Positions 58,201 to 64,000 of a stretch of 64,000 nucleotides of DNA are shown piece by piece (within the stretch, counting starts at the first letter, position 1; the number at the start of each line of letters is the position of its first letter). The notes beneath the pieces were generated by a model, which ran no database searches, was not told where the DNA came from, and saw only the letters and a program-made list of their open reading frames with translations. The DNA is from Emydura subglobosa (lineage: Eukaryota; Chordata; Testudines; Chelidae): the NCBI GenBank assembly GCA_007922225.1, contig ML680086.1, positions 13,430,540 through 13,494,539 of the forward strand, read 5' to 3'. A program made the translations under genes and the position numbers.

Positions 58201-59741
58201 CTTCTACATATGCAAGACAACTGTGTCTTCTGCATGGAGATTGCCAGAATGCACAGGGGGAGAGATGTTATTTTCTAGCTTCAAAGAGGATACAGCAAAC
58301 AATGGGGAGGTTAAAAAGAAATCCGCACACATTCTAAAAATAGCTGTCGCTTGTGTCTCCAGAACCGCTTAAATGTCGCTCCTTGAAAACAAACAGGCGC
58401 CAAAAAACCCCCAACCCTCATCACCAAGGTGGCTTAAAATGCTGAGTATGGAGGTGGTTATGAACCAATCCTTCATCTGTATTGAGAGAGATGTGGGTGA
58501 AAGCTGATGGCTGGAGACAATTTGACGGGGAGGATTGCTGTCAGGAGCAGGAGAGAATCGGGGGAGATCAGCAAGGTGGGAGTTACTGACAACGCGGGGA
58601 AAGGCTGGGCACAAAAGGGGAGACCAGATAGCGGTGCTGTAATTTTTTATGTTAGACAATGGATGGTGAAGGAGGGTTTGACGTGGATCTACCTTGAGGG
58701 GGTGATTAGGACTCTGGCCCAGAAGGATCCACTTCCTCCTGCCACGCGACAGCTGTGCCGGGGCTTCCTCCGTGTCAGCCAGGGTCAGTGCGCCTGTCTC
58801 GTTCCTTCATGTGCACTGCTCTCTATTTTCACAGCCACGTCTGAGGATGAAGTCAACATGTGGATCAGAGGGTTAAACTGGCTGGTGGTGGATACGCTAA
58901 AGGCCCCCACCCCTTTGCAAATCGAAAGGTAAGGCAAGCTTCATGGATGTGAGGGGCTAACGAAACCCAGGCAGGCAGCCGCTCTGTTGGCTTCCCCCTC
59001 ACAGCTCTGCCTGGCTTGGCAGCCTTTGTTTTGTTCCCGTTTGTCCTCCAAGCCCTTCTCTGCCAACGCACTTCAGTCCTCACCCGCCTCCCTTTTTCTA
59101 TGGCTCCAGACACCCTGGTCTGTGCCAAGACAGCTGTCTGTACTGTCCTGCAGCATCCCAGCAACCACATACCACTCTGCCAAGGCATCCGAATCCTCAC
59201 TGGCAGCAACGCCTCTTCAAGGCGCACGTTGGTGCTGAGGCACCTCAGCCAACCTGCAAATTGTGTGGGAGCTTCTGGGATAGGAATAAGGAGCCACTTA
59301 GAACCTAGGCTGAGAGAATCCACCTCATTCCGCTTGTGAACTACACGGGGTTTGAGCCCAAGGCTCTCAAAGTAAAAGGTTTCATTGCGTTGACCTAGTG
59401 TGGTACGGAATGCTCCCCTGGCTCTGTGATTAGGATGAGCCTGATCCTGCTTGCCAGTAGGGGTGCTGGGTGCATTAAAAATGTGAGAACACAGACCCTT
59501 CGTAGGAAACTAACCTGCTGCACGGAGGTCTAGCTGGGCATTCTGATGGGAGTGGGGGCTTGACATGAAAGGGAACTGAGGACAATTCAGAACCTGACAG
59601 AATTAGGCCTGGAGAGCATGTTTCGATATTGAGCAATCAAGATTTATGGAGTAAAACTACTGCGTGGGTGTCTGTGTGTTTGTTTCCTTGTAGGTGGCTA
59701 CGCAAGCAGTTCTACTCACTGGATCGCAACCGAGAAGACAG
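26820..59741 (+). CDS. PLCG1: Phospholipase C gamma 1, N-terminal part (first four coding exons)
   Basis: PLCG1 hydrolyses PIP2 to IP3 and DAG after recruitment to phosphorylated receptors, at the plasma membrane. Joining 26820-27021, 57533-57685, 58835-58928 and 59694-59741 gives 165 codons plus two bases with no stop. The product is colinear with the vertebrate PLCG1 N-terminus: EVVHLCRSLEVGTVMTLFYS, the PH domain with KTFQVKLETRQITW, then DFDRYQEDPSFRPDQSHCFV, ATSEDEVNMWI and ERWLRKQFYSLDRNRED leading to the EF hands. The start is the first in-frame ATG after the stop at 26697, with a strong context (gctATGG). The first ~16 residues (MAAGFSNGPCIQNE) differ from and are shorter than the mammalian N-terminus. 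Later exons lie beyond the window. Confidence 0.97.
28649..28689. repeat. (TG)n microsatellite
   Basis: About 20 uninterrupted TG units in PLCG1 intron 1. Confidence 0.95.
29310..29590 (-). mobile_element. MIR-type SINE, antisense, with an internal insert
   Basis: Pieces in order are gccccacaaccactatgagg, aatattatccctatattgcc, gtgaagtgacttacacagag, agctgggactagaacccatg and the tRNA-head end gctttaaccactagatcacc. About 60 bp of unrelated sequence (29441-29510) separates the two halves. Confidence 0.65.
29880..30441 (+). mobile_element. L2-like LINE, 3' part
   Basis: The body has the phrases aagatctttcctggcctatc, cactttcacatccctcctca and aaactctgcttcgctaggat. The end is a clear L2-type 3' tail: agattgtaagctctttgagg, tttgtacagcacctagcaca, ctggggctcctaggtatgat, aatacaaataat. 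It is 5'-truncated and non-coding. Confidence 0.7.
31137..31267. repeat. Palindromic foldback repeat
   Basis: The left arm ggccccgatcttgcaaagac ... ggcacctggttaaact pairs with the right arm aatttaagcaggtgcataac ... cctttgcagtatcagggtcc. The centre is catacaagtaatgccattga. Confidence 0.65.
31355..31510. repeat. Palindromic repeat, decayed
   Basis: The phrases gttaggcgcctaaataaaag and cagcttccattgcattcagt with ttatttaggcacataaatat suggest an aged inverted-repeat element of the turtle foldback type. Boundaries are uncertain. Confidence 0.4.
34853..34877. repeat. (CT)n microsatellite
   Basis: About 12 CT units in PLCG1 intron 1. Confidence 0.9.
35140..35270 (-). mobile_element. MIR fragment, antisense
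   Basis: The phrases ttttatagctgggagaggga, gtgtgacttgtcctccccaa and ctgtggcagggattaggctg, then ggaacccagagtactgaaca, follow reverse-complement MIR order. Confidence 0.5.
35634..36060 (+). mobile_element. 5S rRNA-derived SINE (SINE3/AmnSINE-like)
   Basis: The head begins gtccacggctatgta, like the 5' end of 5S rRNA. It continues gtgctaagcaggatctgggt and cctggaggggagaccc, matching the 5S internal promoter blocks (A box gctaagcaggg, C box cttggatgggagacc). The body and tail (gctgagatgtaaaacttgag, gtcctgcccatttgtggttg, ttaaagatctcatggcag) match a widespread sauropsid tail. A tail-only copy lies at 47380-47720. It is in PLCG1 intron 1, sense. The 3' boundary is approximate. Confidence 0.75.
37120..37205 (+). 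pseudogene. U2 snRNA-derived sequence (truncated pseudogene)
   Basis: From its very first base it aligns to U2: atcactttgtcaaccttttg, then gctaggatcaagtgtagta (includes the branch-point pairing region), an apparent deletion of about 10 nt, then agtttaatatcgaatacatc and ct. Beyond about 37180 similarity fades, and the Sm site and 3' stem-loops are absent. It is not a functional gene. It may be a retropseudogene or the head of an snRNA-headed SINE. Confidence 0.75.
37418..37606. mobile_element. AT-rich MITE
   Basis: Begins gggctggtcaataattttcc and ends near ctgagcagctcc. The interior is T/A-rich with tttttgatgaagaattgggt. It is related in terminal style to 16150-16562. It sits 120 bp before the hAT element at 37728. 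Confidence 0.45.
37728..38027. mobile_element. hAT-type MITE with intact 8-bp target duplication
   Basis: The ends CAGGGGTTCTCAAACT and AGTTTGAGGACCCCTG are inverted repeats with one mismatch in 16. The element is 300 bp and is flanked on both sides by ctctagag (37720-37727 and 38028-38035), the 8-bp duplication that hAT transposases make. The interior has ggggtcgtgaggttatt-like motifs and no coding capacity. Confidence 0.92.
38880..39220 (+). mobile_element. LINE C-terminal ORF remnant (L2-like)
   Basis: Translated fragments LRWLPAHY and, after a frameshift, FQLKTLVLNFKAI match the conserved C-terminal LHWLPVxxRIxFKxLVLTFKA block of L2/CR1-group reverse transcriptase proteins. It is frameshifted and truncated, and lies in PLCG1 intron 1, sense. 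The span beyond about 39010 is less certain. Confidence 0.55.
40395..40600 (+). mobile_element. MIR fragment
   Basis: The phrases tgaccttcagcaagtcacgc, gggcctgtttccctccctgc and agaatgggtgggacaatgct follow MIR CORE order. The head is poorly preserved. Confidence 0.55.
40825..41229. mobile_element. hAT-like MITE, older
   Basis: The left end ctgggggttctcaaacctgg and the right end gtagtttgcgaagccctg are imperfect inverted repeats of the CAGGGGTTCTCAAACT type. No convincing 8-bp duplication is left. Confidence 0.5.
41240..41310 (+). repeat. Probable MIR fragment
   Basis: The phrase ctggcttgctgtgggacctg followed by ggtgagacac resembles the MIR core. It is short. Confidence 0.35.
41711..41751. repeat. 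Poly(C)-poly(A) tract
   Basis: About 30 bases of C broken by two G, followed by 11 A. The complementary strand has G runs able to form G-quadruplexes. Confidence 0.9.
42707..42822. mobile_element. Foldback MITE
   Basis: The left arm gtgatggaagctgtggctag and ggtgtttttacca pair with the right arm tggtaaaaatgcctgag and actacagcttccaccac across a loop of about 20 bp. Confidence 0.65.
43231..43251. repeat. Poly(A) tract
   Basis: Near-pure A run of about 17-20 bases with no retroposon recognised in front of it. Confidence 0.8.
43790..43990 (-). mobile_element. MIR-type SINE, antisense
   Basis: In order: cagcattttacatcttcaaa, cccttgaggcaggtaaatga, gtcccagatggggaacttgg, aacccggaggtcctggctcc, cagtccaggtgtctagtgc. 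Confidence 0.65.
44110..44350 (-). mobile_element. L2/MIR-type repeat, antisense
   Basis: The phrases atcgtgctcggtgctgcacg and ctgaaagagtttacactgta match the reverse complement of the L2-like tail. They are followed by catatcagtggcagagccag and agcccaggtctcctgtctcc, of reverse-complement MIR type. Confidence 0.6.
44514..44774. mobile_element. MITE with gtctacact-type ends
   Basis: The left end ggggttggctacacttaa and the right end tagtgtagaccaagtc are inverted relatives. The interior (tcctgtcgccatagttaatc, agctaggttgatggaggaat) matches the family of 21668-21884. Confidence 0.7.
46085..46116. repeat. (GT)n microsatellite
   Basis: 16 GT units in PLCG1 intron 1. Confidence 0.95.
46340..46680 (-). 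mobile_element. MIR-type SINE, antisense, split by a hAT MITE
   Basis: The left part is tgtatttatcttcacaatac, then ccacgtgag. The right part after the insertion is gaaatactgttatccctgtt, tacagatgaggattggaggc, tccaaggtcatacaggaatc, ctgagcctgggtttcctgag. The two halves join smoothly if 46393-46513 plus one 8-bp duplication is removed. Confidence 0.8.
46393..46513. mobile_element. Short hAT-type MITE nested in a MIR
   Basis: The ends caatggttttccacc and ggaaaccactg are imperfect inverted repeats. The interior tttcatttgtggacccctaa / tgcggaccctcaggggg is a known type in turtles. The flanks agccaggg (46385-46392) and agctaggg (46514-46521) match at 7 of 8 bases, fitting a hAT target duplication. 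Confidence 0.85.
46914..46935. repeat. Poly(C) tract
   Basis: 22 consecutive C, giving a G run on the minus strand. Confidence 0.95.
47380..47720 (+). mobile_element. 5S-SINE-type tail fragment
   Basis: The phrases gtaggtcctggtgcctcacg, gctattaaagatcttatggc, gtcctagccagattccgaat and aagaggtggctgcatttcag match the body/tail of the element at 35634. The 5S-like head is missing. Confidence 0.6.
47749..47823. repeat. Palindromic foldback repeat fragment
   Basis: The phrases gcccagtccagcaaaacatg and cataagtggttccattgaag belong to the gcaaagcactt / ccattgaagtcaatgg foldback type. Confidence 0.45.
48215..48430 (-). mobile_element. MIR-type SINE, antisense
   Basis: In order: gtatctgagcactttacaat, ttattcccatcttaccgttg, gaactgaggcaccgagaagc, gccaaggttatacaggaagt, gactggaacccgggtctgcc. 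Confidence 0.8.
48517..49988 (-). mobile_element. CR1 LINE, 3' 1.5 kb, antisense to PLCG1
   Basis: On the minus strand a reverse-transcriptase stretch is still open for 70 codons (49905-49693). It contains QHGFCIEKSCLTNLLEF and DIVYLDFQKAFDKVPHQRLL, the classic CR1 RT blocks. The rest of the C-terminal coding region is broken by stops. The 3' end at 48517 keeps one cataagaa-like unit (gaacataagaatggccatgt), the CR1 terminal octamer style. The 5' half (endonuclease, ORF1) is absent, the usual 5' truncation. The text is very close to CR1 copies I recall from turtles, so this is one of the better organism clues. Confidence 0.92.
50008..50060. repeat. Possible hAT-like end fragment
   Basis: The sequence cacagaggttttcaaactat with tggggtgcgcactcagtttg resembles a CAGNGGTTCTCAAACT terminus, but no partner end is clear. 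Confidence 0.3.
51749..51772. repeat. (TTTA)n simple repeat
   Basis: Short ttta/tatt tandem stretch. Confidence 0.8.
55253..55285. repeat. (TG)n microsatellite
   Basis: 16 TG units in PLCG1 intron 1. Confidence 0.95.
57180..57420 (-). mobile_element. MIR-type SINE, antisense
   Basis: The phrases cacccgattttgcagaaggg, gactgaggtgaagtgatttg, gctgaggtcatgcaacaatc and aaaccctaggctaatgccta follow reverse-complement MIR order. It ends about 110 bp before PLCG1 exon 2. Confidence 0.65.
57533..57685 (+). CDS. PLCG1: PLCG1 coding exon 2 (PH domain)
   Basis: The acceptor is tttttcccccag|TCGATA and the donor CTGCAAG|gtgggc (a weaker but valid GT site). It encodes DIREIQEIRQGNNSRDFDRY, QEDPSFRPDQSHCFVVLYGM and EFRLKTLSLQ. 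Human differs at a few sites (KEIRPGKTS, FVILYG, from memory). 153 nt, entering and leaving in phase 1. Confidence 0.97.
57686..58834. other. PLCG1 intron 2
   Basis: GT-AG intron of 1149 bp ending ctctattttcacag. It holds a large foldback element (57918-58158) and otherwise nothing recognised. Confidence 0.8.
57918..58158. mobile_element. Large palindromic MITE
   Basis: The left half cactgatttaacttaag, gtgccaaaggcagtatagac and tggcttgtttcaatttagtt pairs in order with the right half aactaaaactgagacaagcc, aacacagcctttggcac and gatttaagttaaatg. Almost the whole 240 bp folds on itself. No coding capacity. Confidence 0.75.
58835..58928 (+). CDS. PLCG1: PLCG1 coding exon 3 (end of PH domain)
   Basis: The acceptor is attttcacag|CCACGT and the donor CGAAAG|gtaagg. 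It encodes ATSEDEVNMWIRGLNWLVVD and TLKAPTPLQIE, with the C-terminal PH helix including the conserved Trp. The last two bases form Arg with the next exon. Confidence 0.97.
58929..59693. other. PLCG1 intron 3
   Basis: GT-AG intron of 765 bp ending tgtttccttgtag. No repeat or RNA is recognised. The 152-codon minus-strand frame over the exon 3 border is a chance frame. Confidence 0.8.
59694..59741 (+). CDS. PLCG1: PLCG1 coding exon 4 (entry to EF hands)
   Basis: A 48-nt exon: acceptor ccttgtag|GTGGCT, donor AGACAG|gtaaat. It encodes WLRKQFYSLDRNRED, which starts the EF-hand region; human has FYSVDRNRED. It ends in phase 2, so the next exon lies beyond 64000. Confidence 0.95.
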
Positions 59742-59944
59742 GTAAATAGAGAGCAGCGCTTCTTTACACAGATTTTGGTATTTAGAAAAGTTGGATCCAT
59801 TTTTACTCCAAGTCTCAAAATTCAAACAGCCTCGGATGCTCCTCCCTGGGCATGAACTGTGAAAGCATTTAAATAACCAGCATGTAACAGTGGCATTCTA
59901 GCACCTCCTGCTGGTGGTCTCCCTCCTTCTAAAGACCAAAACTA

Positions 59945-60229
59945 GGGGCTTGGCTACACGAACATTTAGTTTGTCAAGCTGGGGTGTAAATCTACCTTGC
60001 ACTAGCCTTCTGTGCACTAGTTGTCCATGTGGATTCTGCTGACACACAATAACGGTTCCTTAGTGAGCTTTGATCTCCCCTGCTTTGCTGTGGGACTATA
60101 TCAAAGCTCACTAAGAAACCGTGAATGCATCAGCAGGGTCCACAAGGACCATTAATTGCAAGGCAGGCTAGTGTGGGGTAGATTCACACCCTGGCGCGTC
60201 GTGAACGAAACGTTTGTGTAGACAGGCCC
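59945..60229. mobile_element. Foldback MITE flanked by TA
   Basis: The ends ggggcttggctacacgaaca and acgtttgtgtagacaggccc are inverted relatives, and TA flanks both sides (59943-59944, 60230-60231). Inside, ggttccttagtgagctttga pairs almost perfectly with tcaaagctcactaagaaacc. The superfamily is not certain; TA would fit Tc1/mariner. Confidence 0.75.
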
Positions 60230-60739
60230 TAAAGCACAGCCTTGCAGCTCTTACTCAGGTGAGCAATTCTGCTGAAGTCCATGGGATTTGCTAACATGAG
60301 TGAAGCTGGCTCATCTGAGTTAGGCCTGTAGAATTTGTAACACTGATAGCATATGGGTTTAATGTATTGGTGTTTCTCTCTGCTTTTAAATGGTTTTGTC
60401 AGTTATAGCTGAAGTCCAAAGTGGGTAGGCTGGAGTGTTGGTTGTGTTTTTTGAAAGAGGTTTTTATACCCCGTTAGGAGTCCAATCTTTTCATGGTTAT
60501 TTGAAATATTCCACGTAAGCCGTTTTTGTTTTCTGTTGTACCTTTCCCTGCGGTTAGGAATGCAAAACACCAGGGCTTTGGGGTCTCCTGGGAATCAGCG
60601 TGTGAAACCGACCCATGGAGTCTCAATTTTCTGTGCTCAATAAACAGCACGCCACAAATCTATATACAATAGCAACAGCCTGATCTGTGCTACAACCTTT
60701 TATTATTGTTACTCTCCCCTCCCACGCTCCTTACCCACC

Positions 60740-60830
60740 TGTCTTGTCTTGTGAGCTCTTTGGGGCATGAACTATCTCATTTACTATGTGTTTGTGCTGG
60801 CCCCATCCTGGTTGGGGTCTCTTGGTGGGA
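60740..60830 (+). repeat. L2-like tail fragment
   Basis: The phrase cttgtgagctctttggggca with tgtgtttgtgctggccccat resembles the L2/MIR tail. Diverged. Confidence 0.5.
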
Positions 60831-63339
60831 CACCCTCCTCCCTCTCCCCCTCCCGTGAGGTGAGTCGGTGTGAGCTGGTGCGTAGACCTGTCCACAAAGG
60901 TGAATTTCACCCAGTGAGAGGAGCTTTGCCCTCTGAACTCAGCCACTGCTGACATGAATTTAAATGAGTATGGTGTTCTCTGTCACCAGGACCTGCAGGT
61001 CACCAGCCCGCTTCTCTTAAGACAGCATTCTCTGCCACCTTTCATTTCTGGGGCATGGTTCTCCTGAGTGATGTTAACAGAGCACATTAACCTTTTGCTA
61101 TTGATTTTTTTTTTTTTAAAGTGCCTTTCCCCTAGAGATGTGAAACATTCATCCATTACTGCTGAATAGTGAGAGAAGCGGGTGTGGGGGGCATTGCGAA
61201 GTGTGTCCTCAGATTACAGTAAGAAACCTGGACTCCATCTGCCAAAGGGTTATATCTGCTCCGTTTATTTATCTAGGCATTAATGCCATGCTTATTGCCA
61301 TGGTGACCAAGCACCTGATGGGATTAAATATTCCAAAGGATCTCCTGTTGGTCCTGTTCTGCGGGTTGTGTTGTATTGAGGGAAGGCCACCGAGTTCCAC
61401 GTTCCGTCCTGAGACTTGTTATTCTAATCCCTGTGGCAAGCCATTTCCACGCTTTTGGCATAGCAGCCAAGAAACTTCTCTCCCATGCTTGTGAGCCTTA
61501 CTTTTGCTCCGTGGCACTAGTGGCATGTCGCTGTCCTGAGGACGTCACAGGGGTGTTTGTGTCATGGTGGAGTGTCGTGGGCCATTTTCACGGAAGGCCT
61601 CGAATACCAGAACCAAACCATTGACTCTGCATTTAGTGGGAAACCAGTGGAATGAACAGGTCCCTTTGGGGCGTCCATCATCCTCTGACGTTTCACATTC
61701 CCTGCTGATCTGTGCCCTGCCAGGGATGTGCCAGCTACCTCTGTCGTTATTGCCCACTCTCCCTTTTGCAATCTGTGAACCTATTTTTCAGCTGTTGCTC
61801 ATTCTGACCCAGTGCTGGCTCTGGACAGAAATAGGCCTCTGAACTCAAGCAACTAAATCAAAGCTGGCCAAAATACAAGGCAGAGCATGTATGAAAGAGC
61901 GAAGAGATTGTTTCATGTTGCTTGGATCCCGATGGACCTGTGTCCACGTGTCATGGCTTGGTGAGAGTGTTTCCTTATGCATTCTGAATGTGGACTGGAG
62001 GGGCGATTAATACTGGTGGAGCAGAGAGGAACAGAAGTTTAGTCTTTAGTATATTCTATCAGTGCTAATGCACTTCATTGGGCCTCTGTAATTTACTTTT
62101 CTTAAATATTTTAAAACTCTGTTTTTCTGTTCCATTGCTCCTTGTGCAAGAGGCAGAGATGCCACTGACTGGCTCATTTAAAGTGAGGGCTAATCAGGTT
62201 TCTCTTCGTAAGCGATGGAAAAAGCCAAATTACCAGGCCCAGGCCTCCAAATCTAAATGCCAGCTAGACCTTTTGCATGAGTAGCTGACCCTCTGTGTGT
62301 GAAAATTCAATGTCTGGGTGCCCAGCAGTTCCATCTGAAGATGCAAAACAGATGCAAAAGTGGAAGTATGGATTTGGAGGCCAGATTAAAAAGAGAGAGG
62401 AAAACATAGCCCTTATTTCAATGGGTCCAGTCACACACACAGCTTCTTTCGAGAGACCAGCAGATTAAATGGGGCATACAATTTAGATTTTGTGTACACA
62501 CACGTGCACACCCCTGATCCCTCCCTCCACCCAGAAAACACCTGAACAGAACATAAATTCTTTCCATATCTAAAACCCAGAAGATACACTGCTGTCATTC
62601 TTTACATATATAATCTCTCTAGAGCATTTGAAATAAAGCAAAGAAAATAAACTTTTCCTTCAGTGTTTGCCACCAGTGTCAGGCAGGTTCCTGAAGCTTT
62701 CAAGTGAAATTGACTGAAAGCAAAATGTGAAAGGGACAAGTCTCCTTTTGTTGTCCAAGTTGTGAGAGGTGCAAACTGTTAAGCCCAAAGCATAAGGAGT
62801 GAAAGTAAATGAGATTTTTAGTTCCTTCCGTTTTATAACGATCTAAAGTGCTTTCGGTAAAACAGTTGCACTGGTTGTGGAGAGTTAAAAATTATGGGGT
62901 GAAATACTGGCCCCAGGGAGAGTTGTAACATGGATTTCAGCCAGGGTTTTGAAGCTGGAAATGGCTTTTTAAAAGGGAGCAGTGAACTGTGTTTTTTAAA
63001 TAATGTTCTTTAAATATCAACAACCACAAGTCATCCATTGAAGCAAGTTCTTGAAAGCTGGAAAATAACACCCCCATCACCACCACTTGCTAGAGACCCC
63101 ATCCTTCAAACAGGCGTGCATTTAGCCACCTTCAGGTGGATAGTCCTGTCAGCTTCAGAGGTACTACACTTGCCTGTGTTCAGGTAAGCAGGTGTGTAAC
63201 CAACTAGGTGTGCAGGACCTAGTTTTATACCAACACTTTTAAAACCAATTGTGTGTATTTGATCCCCCTGCTCCTCCCTCAGACCTCTGTTCCAGGTTCT
63301 GTAGGACAAAACCCCCAAGTCTGGCCCATGGCGGGGGTG

Positions 63340-63376
63340 GGTGTGTGGGTGTGTGTGTGTGGGGGGGGGGGGGGGG
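63340..63376. repeat. (GT)n-poly(G) simple repeat
   Basis: gtgtgtgggtgtgtgtgtgt followed by 16 G. Potential G-quadruplex on the + strand. Confidence 0.9.
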
Positions 63377-64000
63377 ATACACACACAATGGCTGTTCAGA
63401 AGTTAATTGGTCACTGTTTTGGCGGGAGGGGTGAGAGGATGTTAGTTTTTTTTCCTAAATACAATCCAGAAAACAGCACTCTGTCTGGGGTTATGTAGAA
63501 TTGCTTACCCTTTGGAGGTGAAATTAGCGTGTCAGGGACTTGTTGCTTACAGAGGAGGTTGGCATGGGTGTTTACATTTTTGCTGTGATTGCACCCATGT
63601 ATAAATGCCTTAAAAAGCAGGTCAGCTTCTTTTCTATATATTGAGATTTAAAATAATAAAAAGACACCCAACCAAGGCTCTAGGCAACTTAACGTGATCA
63701 AGAACTCAATAAATAAAATCCATATCCAAGCTGTTTCCTTCAGCAGTGAGGGAAAACCTCTGGACACCTCTGTCACTGGTGTTTTGGTTTTGTCCTTTTT
63801 TCCTCTTCTATAATCGCAGCTGGGCTGACAGCTTCAGCGCTGCTAACACCCACGCCAGGTCTGTGCTGCAAACCCGCCTTCCTCTGTTGTCATCCGCGCC
63901 TGTTAACGTTCCACTGGAACGCTGGCATCTCAATAGCCTTGAAGAGGCAGCAGAATGTGCCGCTGAACCAACCACACACAAACCCAGCGTGGAAACGTCC

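Larger units (their letters stand above)
59742..64000. other. PLCG1 intron 4 (incomplete)
   Basis: At least 4.26 kb. No continuation of the EF-hand sequence was found up to the window end. It contains the foldback MITE at 59945, an L2-like tail at 60740 and a G-rich repeat at 63340. From 60830 to 63330 and after 63380 I recognise no other feature. Confidence 0.75.

Noticed and set aside
58865..59323. 152-codon minus-strand frame near PLCG1 exon 3
   Set aside because: Chance frame over intron 3 and antisense of exon 3.
1..64000. CRISPR array, operon, phage or bacterial-type system
   Set aside because: Spliced vertebrate genes, SINE/LINE content and a CpG island show this is an animal nuclear genome; no regular spaced repeats were seen.

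Overview
This is a 64 kb piece of a vertebrate nuclear genome holding the 3' end of one gene and the 5' part of the next, both on the + strand. The first is TOP1 (DNA topoisomerase I), present as its last five coding exons plus the 3' UTR (854-7980). The second is PLCG1 (phospholipase C gamma 1), present as its CpG-island promoter and first four coding exons (26820-59741). As I recall, TOP1-PLCG1 are also neighbours in the same orientation on human chromosome 20, so this looks like conserved synteny. All nine exons were placed by reading frame, GT-AG borders and near-identity with the known vertebrate proteins, and every phase closes.

The repeats point to a non-mammalian, non-avian amniote. 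There is a long CR1 LINE, many tRNA-derived MIR/CORE-SINE copies with L2-like tails, a 5S rRNA-derived SINE, numerous palindromic and hAT-type MITEs, and the 'tagtctttaaagtgctacag' type repeat common in turtles and crocodilians. A turtle is my best guess and a crocodilian the main alternative. This is inference from remembered repeat families.

Layout: 1-853, TOP1 intron with a MITE end. 854-6657, TOP1 exons carrying the Arg590, His632 and Tyr723 equivalents. 6658-7980, TOP1 3' UTR ending at AATAAA 7955-7960. 7981-25690, intergenic, no recognisable gene, with SINEs, MITEs, a jockey-like LINE remnant (14720-15650), a possible solo LTR and CR1. 25690-26830, CpG island and PLCG1 5' region. 26820-27021, PLCG1 exon 1. 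27022-57532, a 30.5 kb first intron filled with transposon relics: 5S-SINE, U2 snRNA-derived copy, hAT MITEs with target-site duplications, CR1 and L2-like LINE pieces. 57533-59741, PLCG1 exons 2-4, which complete the N-terminal PH domain. 59742-64000, the start of PLCG1 intron 4.

TOP1 relaxes supercoils in the nucleus. PLCG1 hydrolyses PIP2 downstream of receptor tyrosine kinases. They are neighbours but have no known joint pathway. I found no new gene system. The observations most worth checking are mobile-element fossils: the U2-derived copy, the jockey-like LINE, the 5S-SINE with recognisable internal promoter blocks, and two nested insertions into MIR copies.
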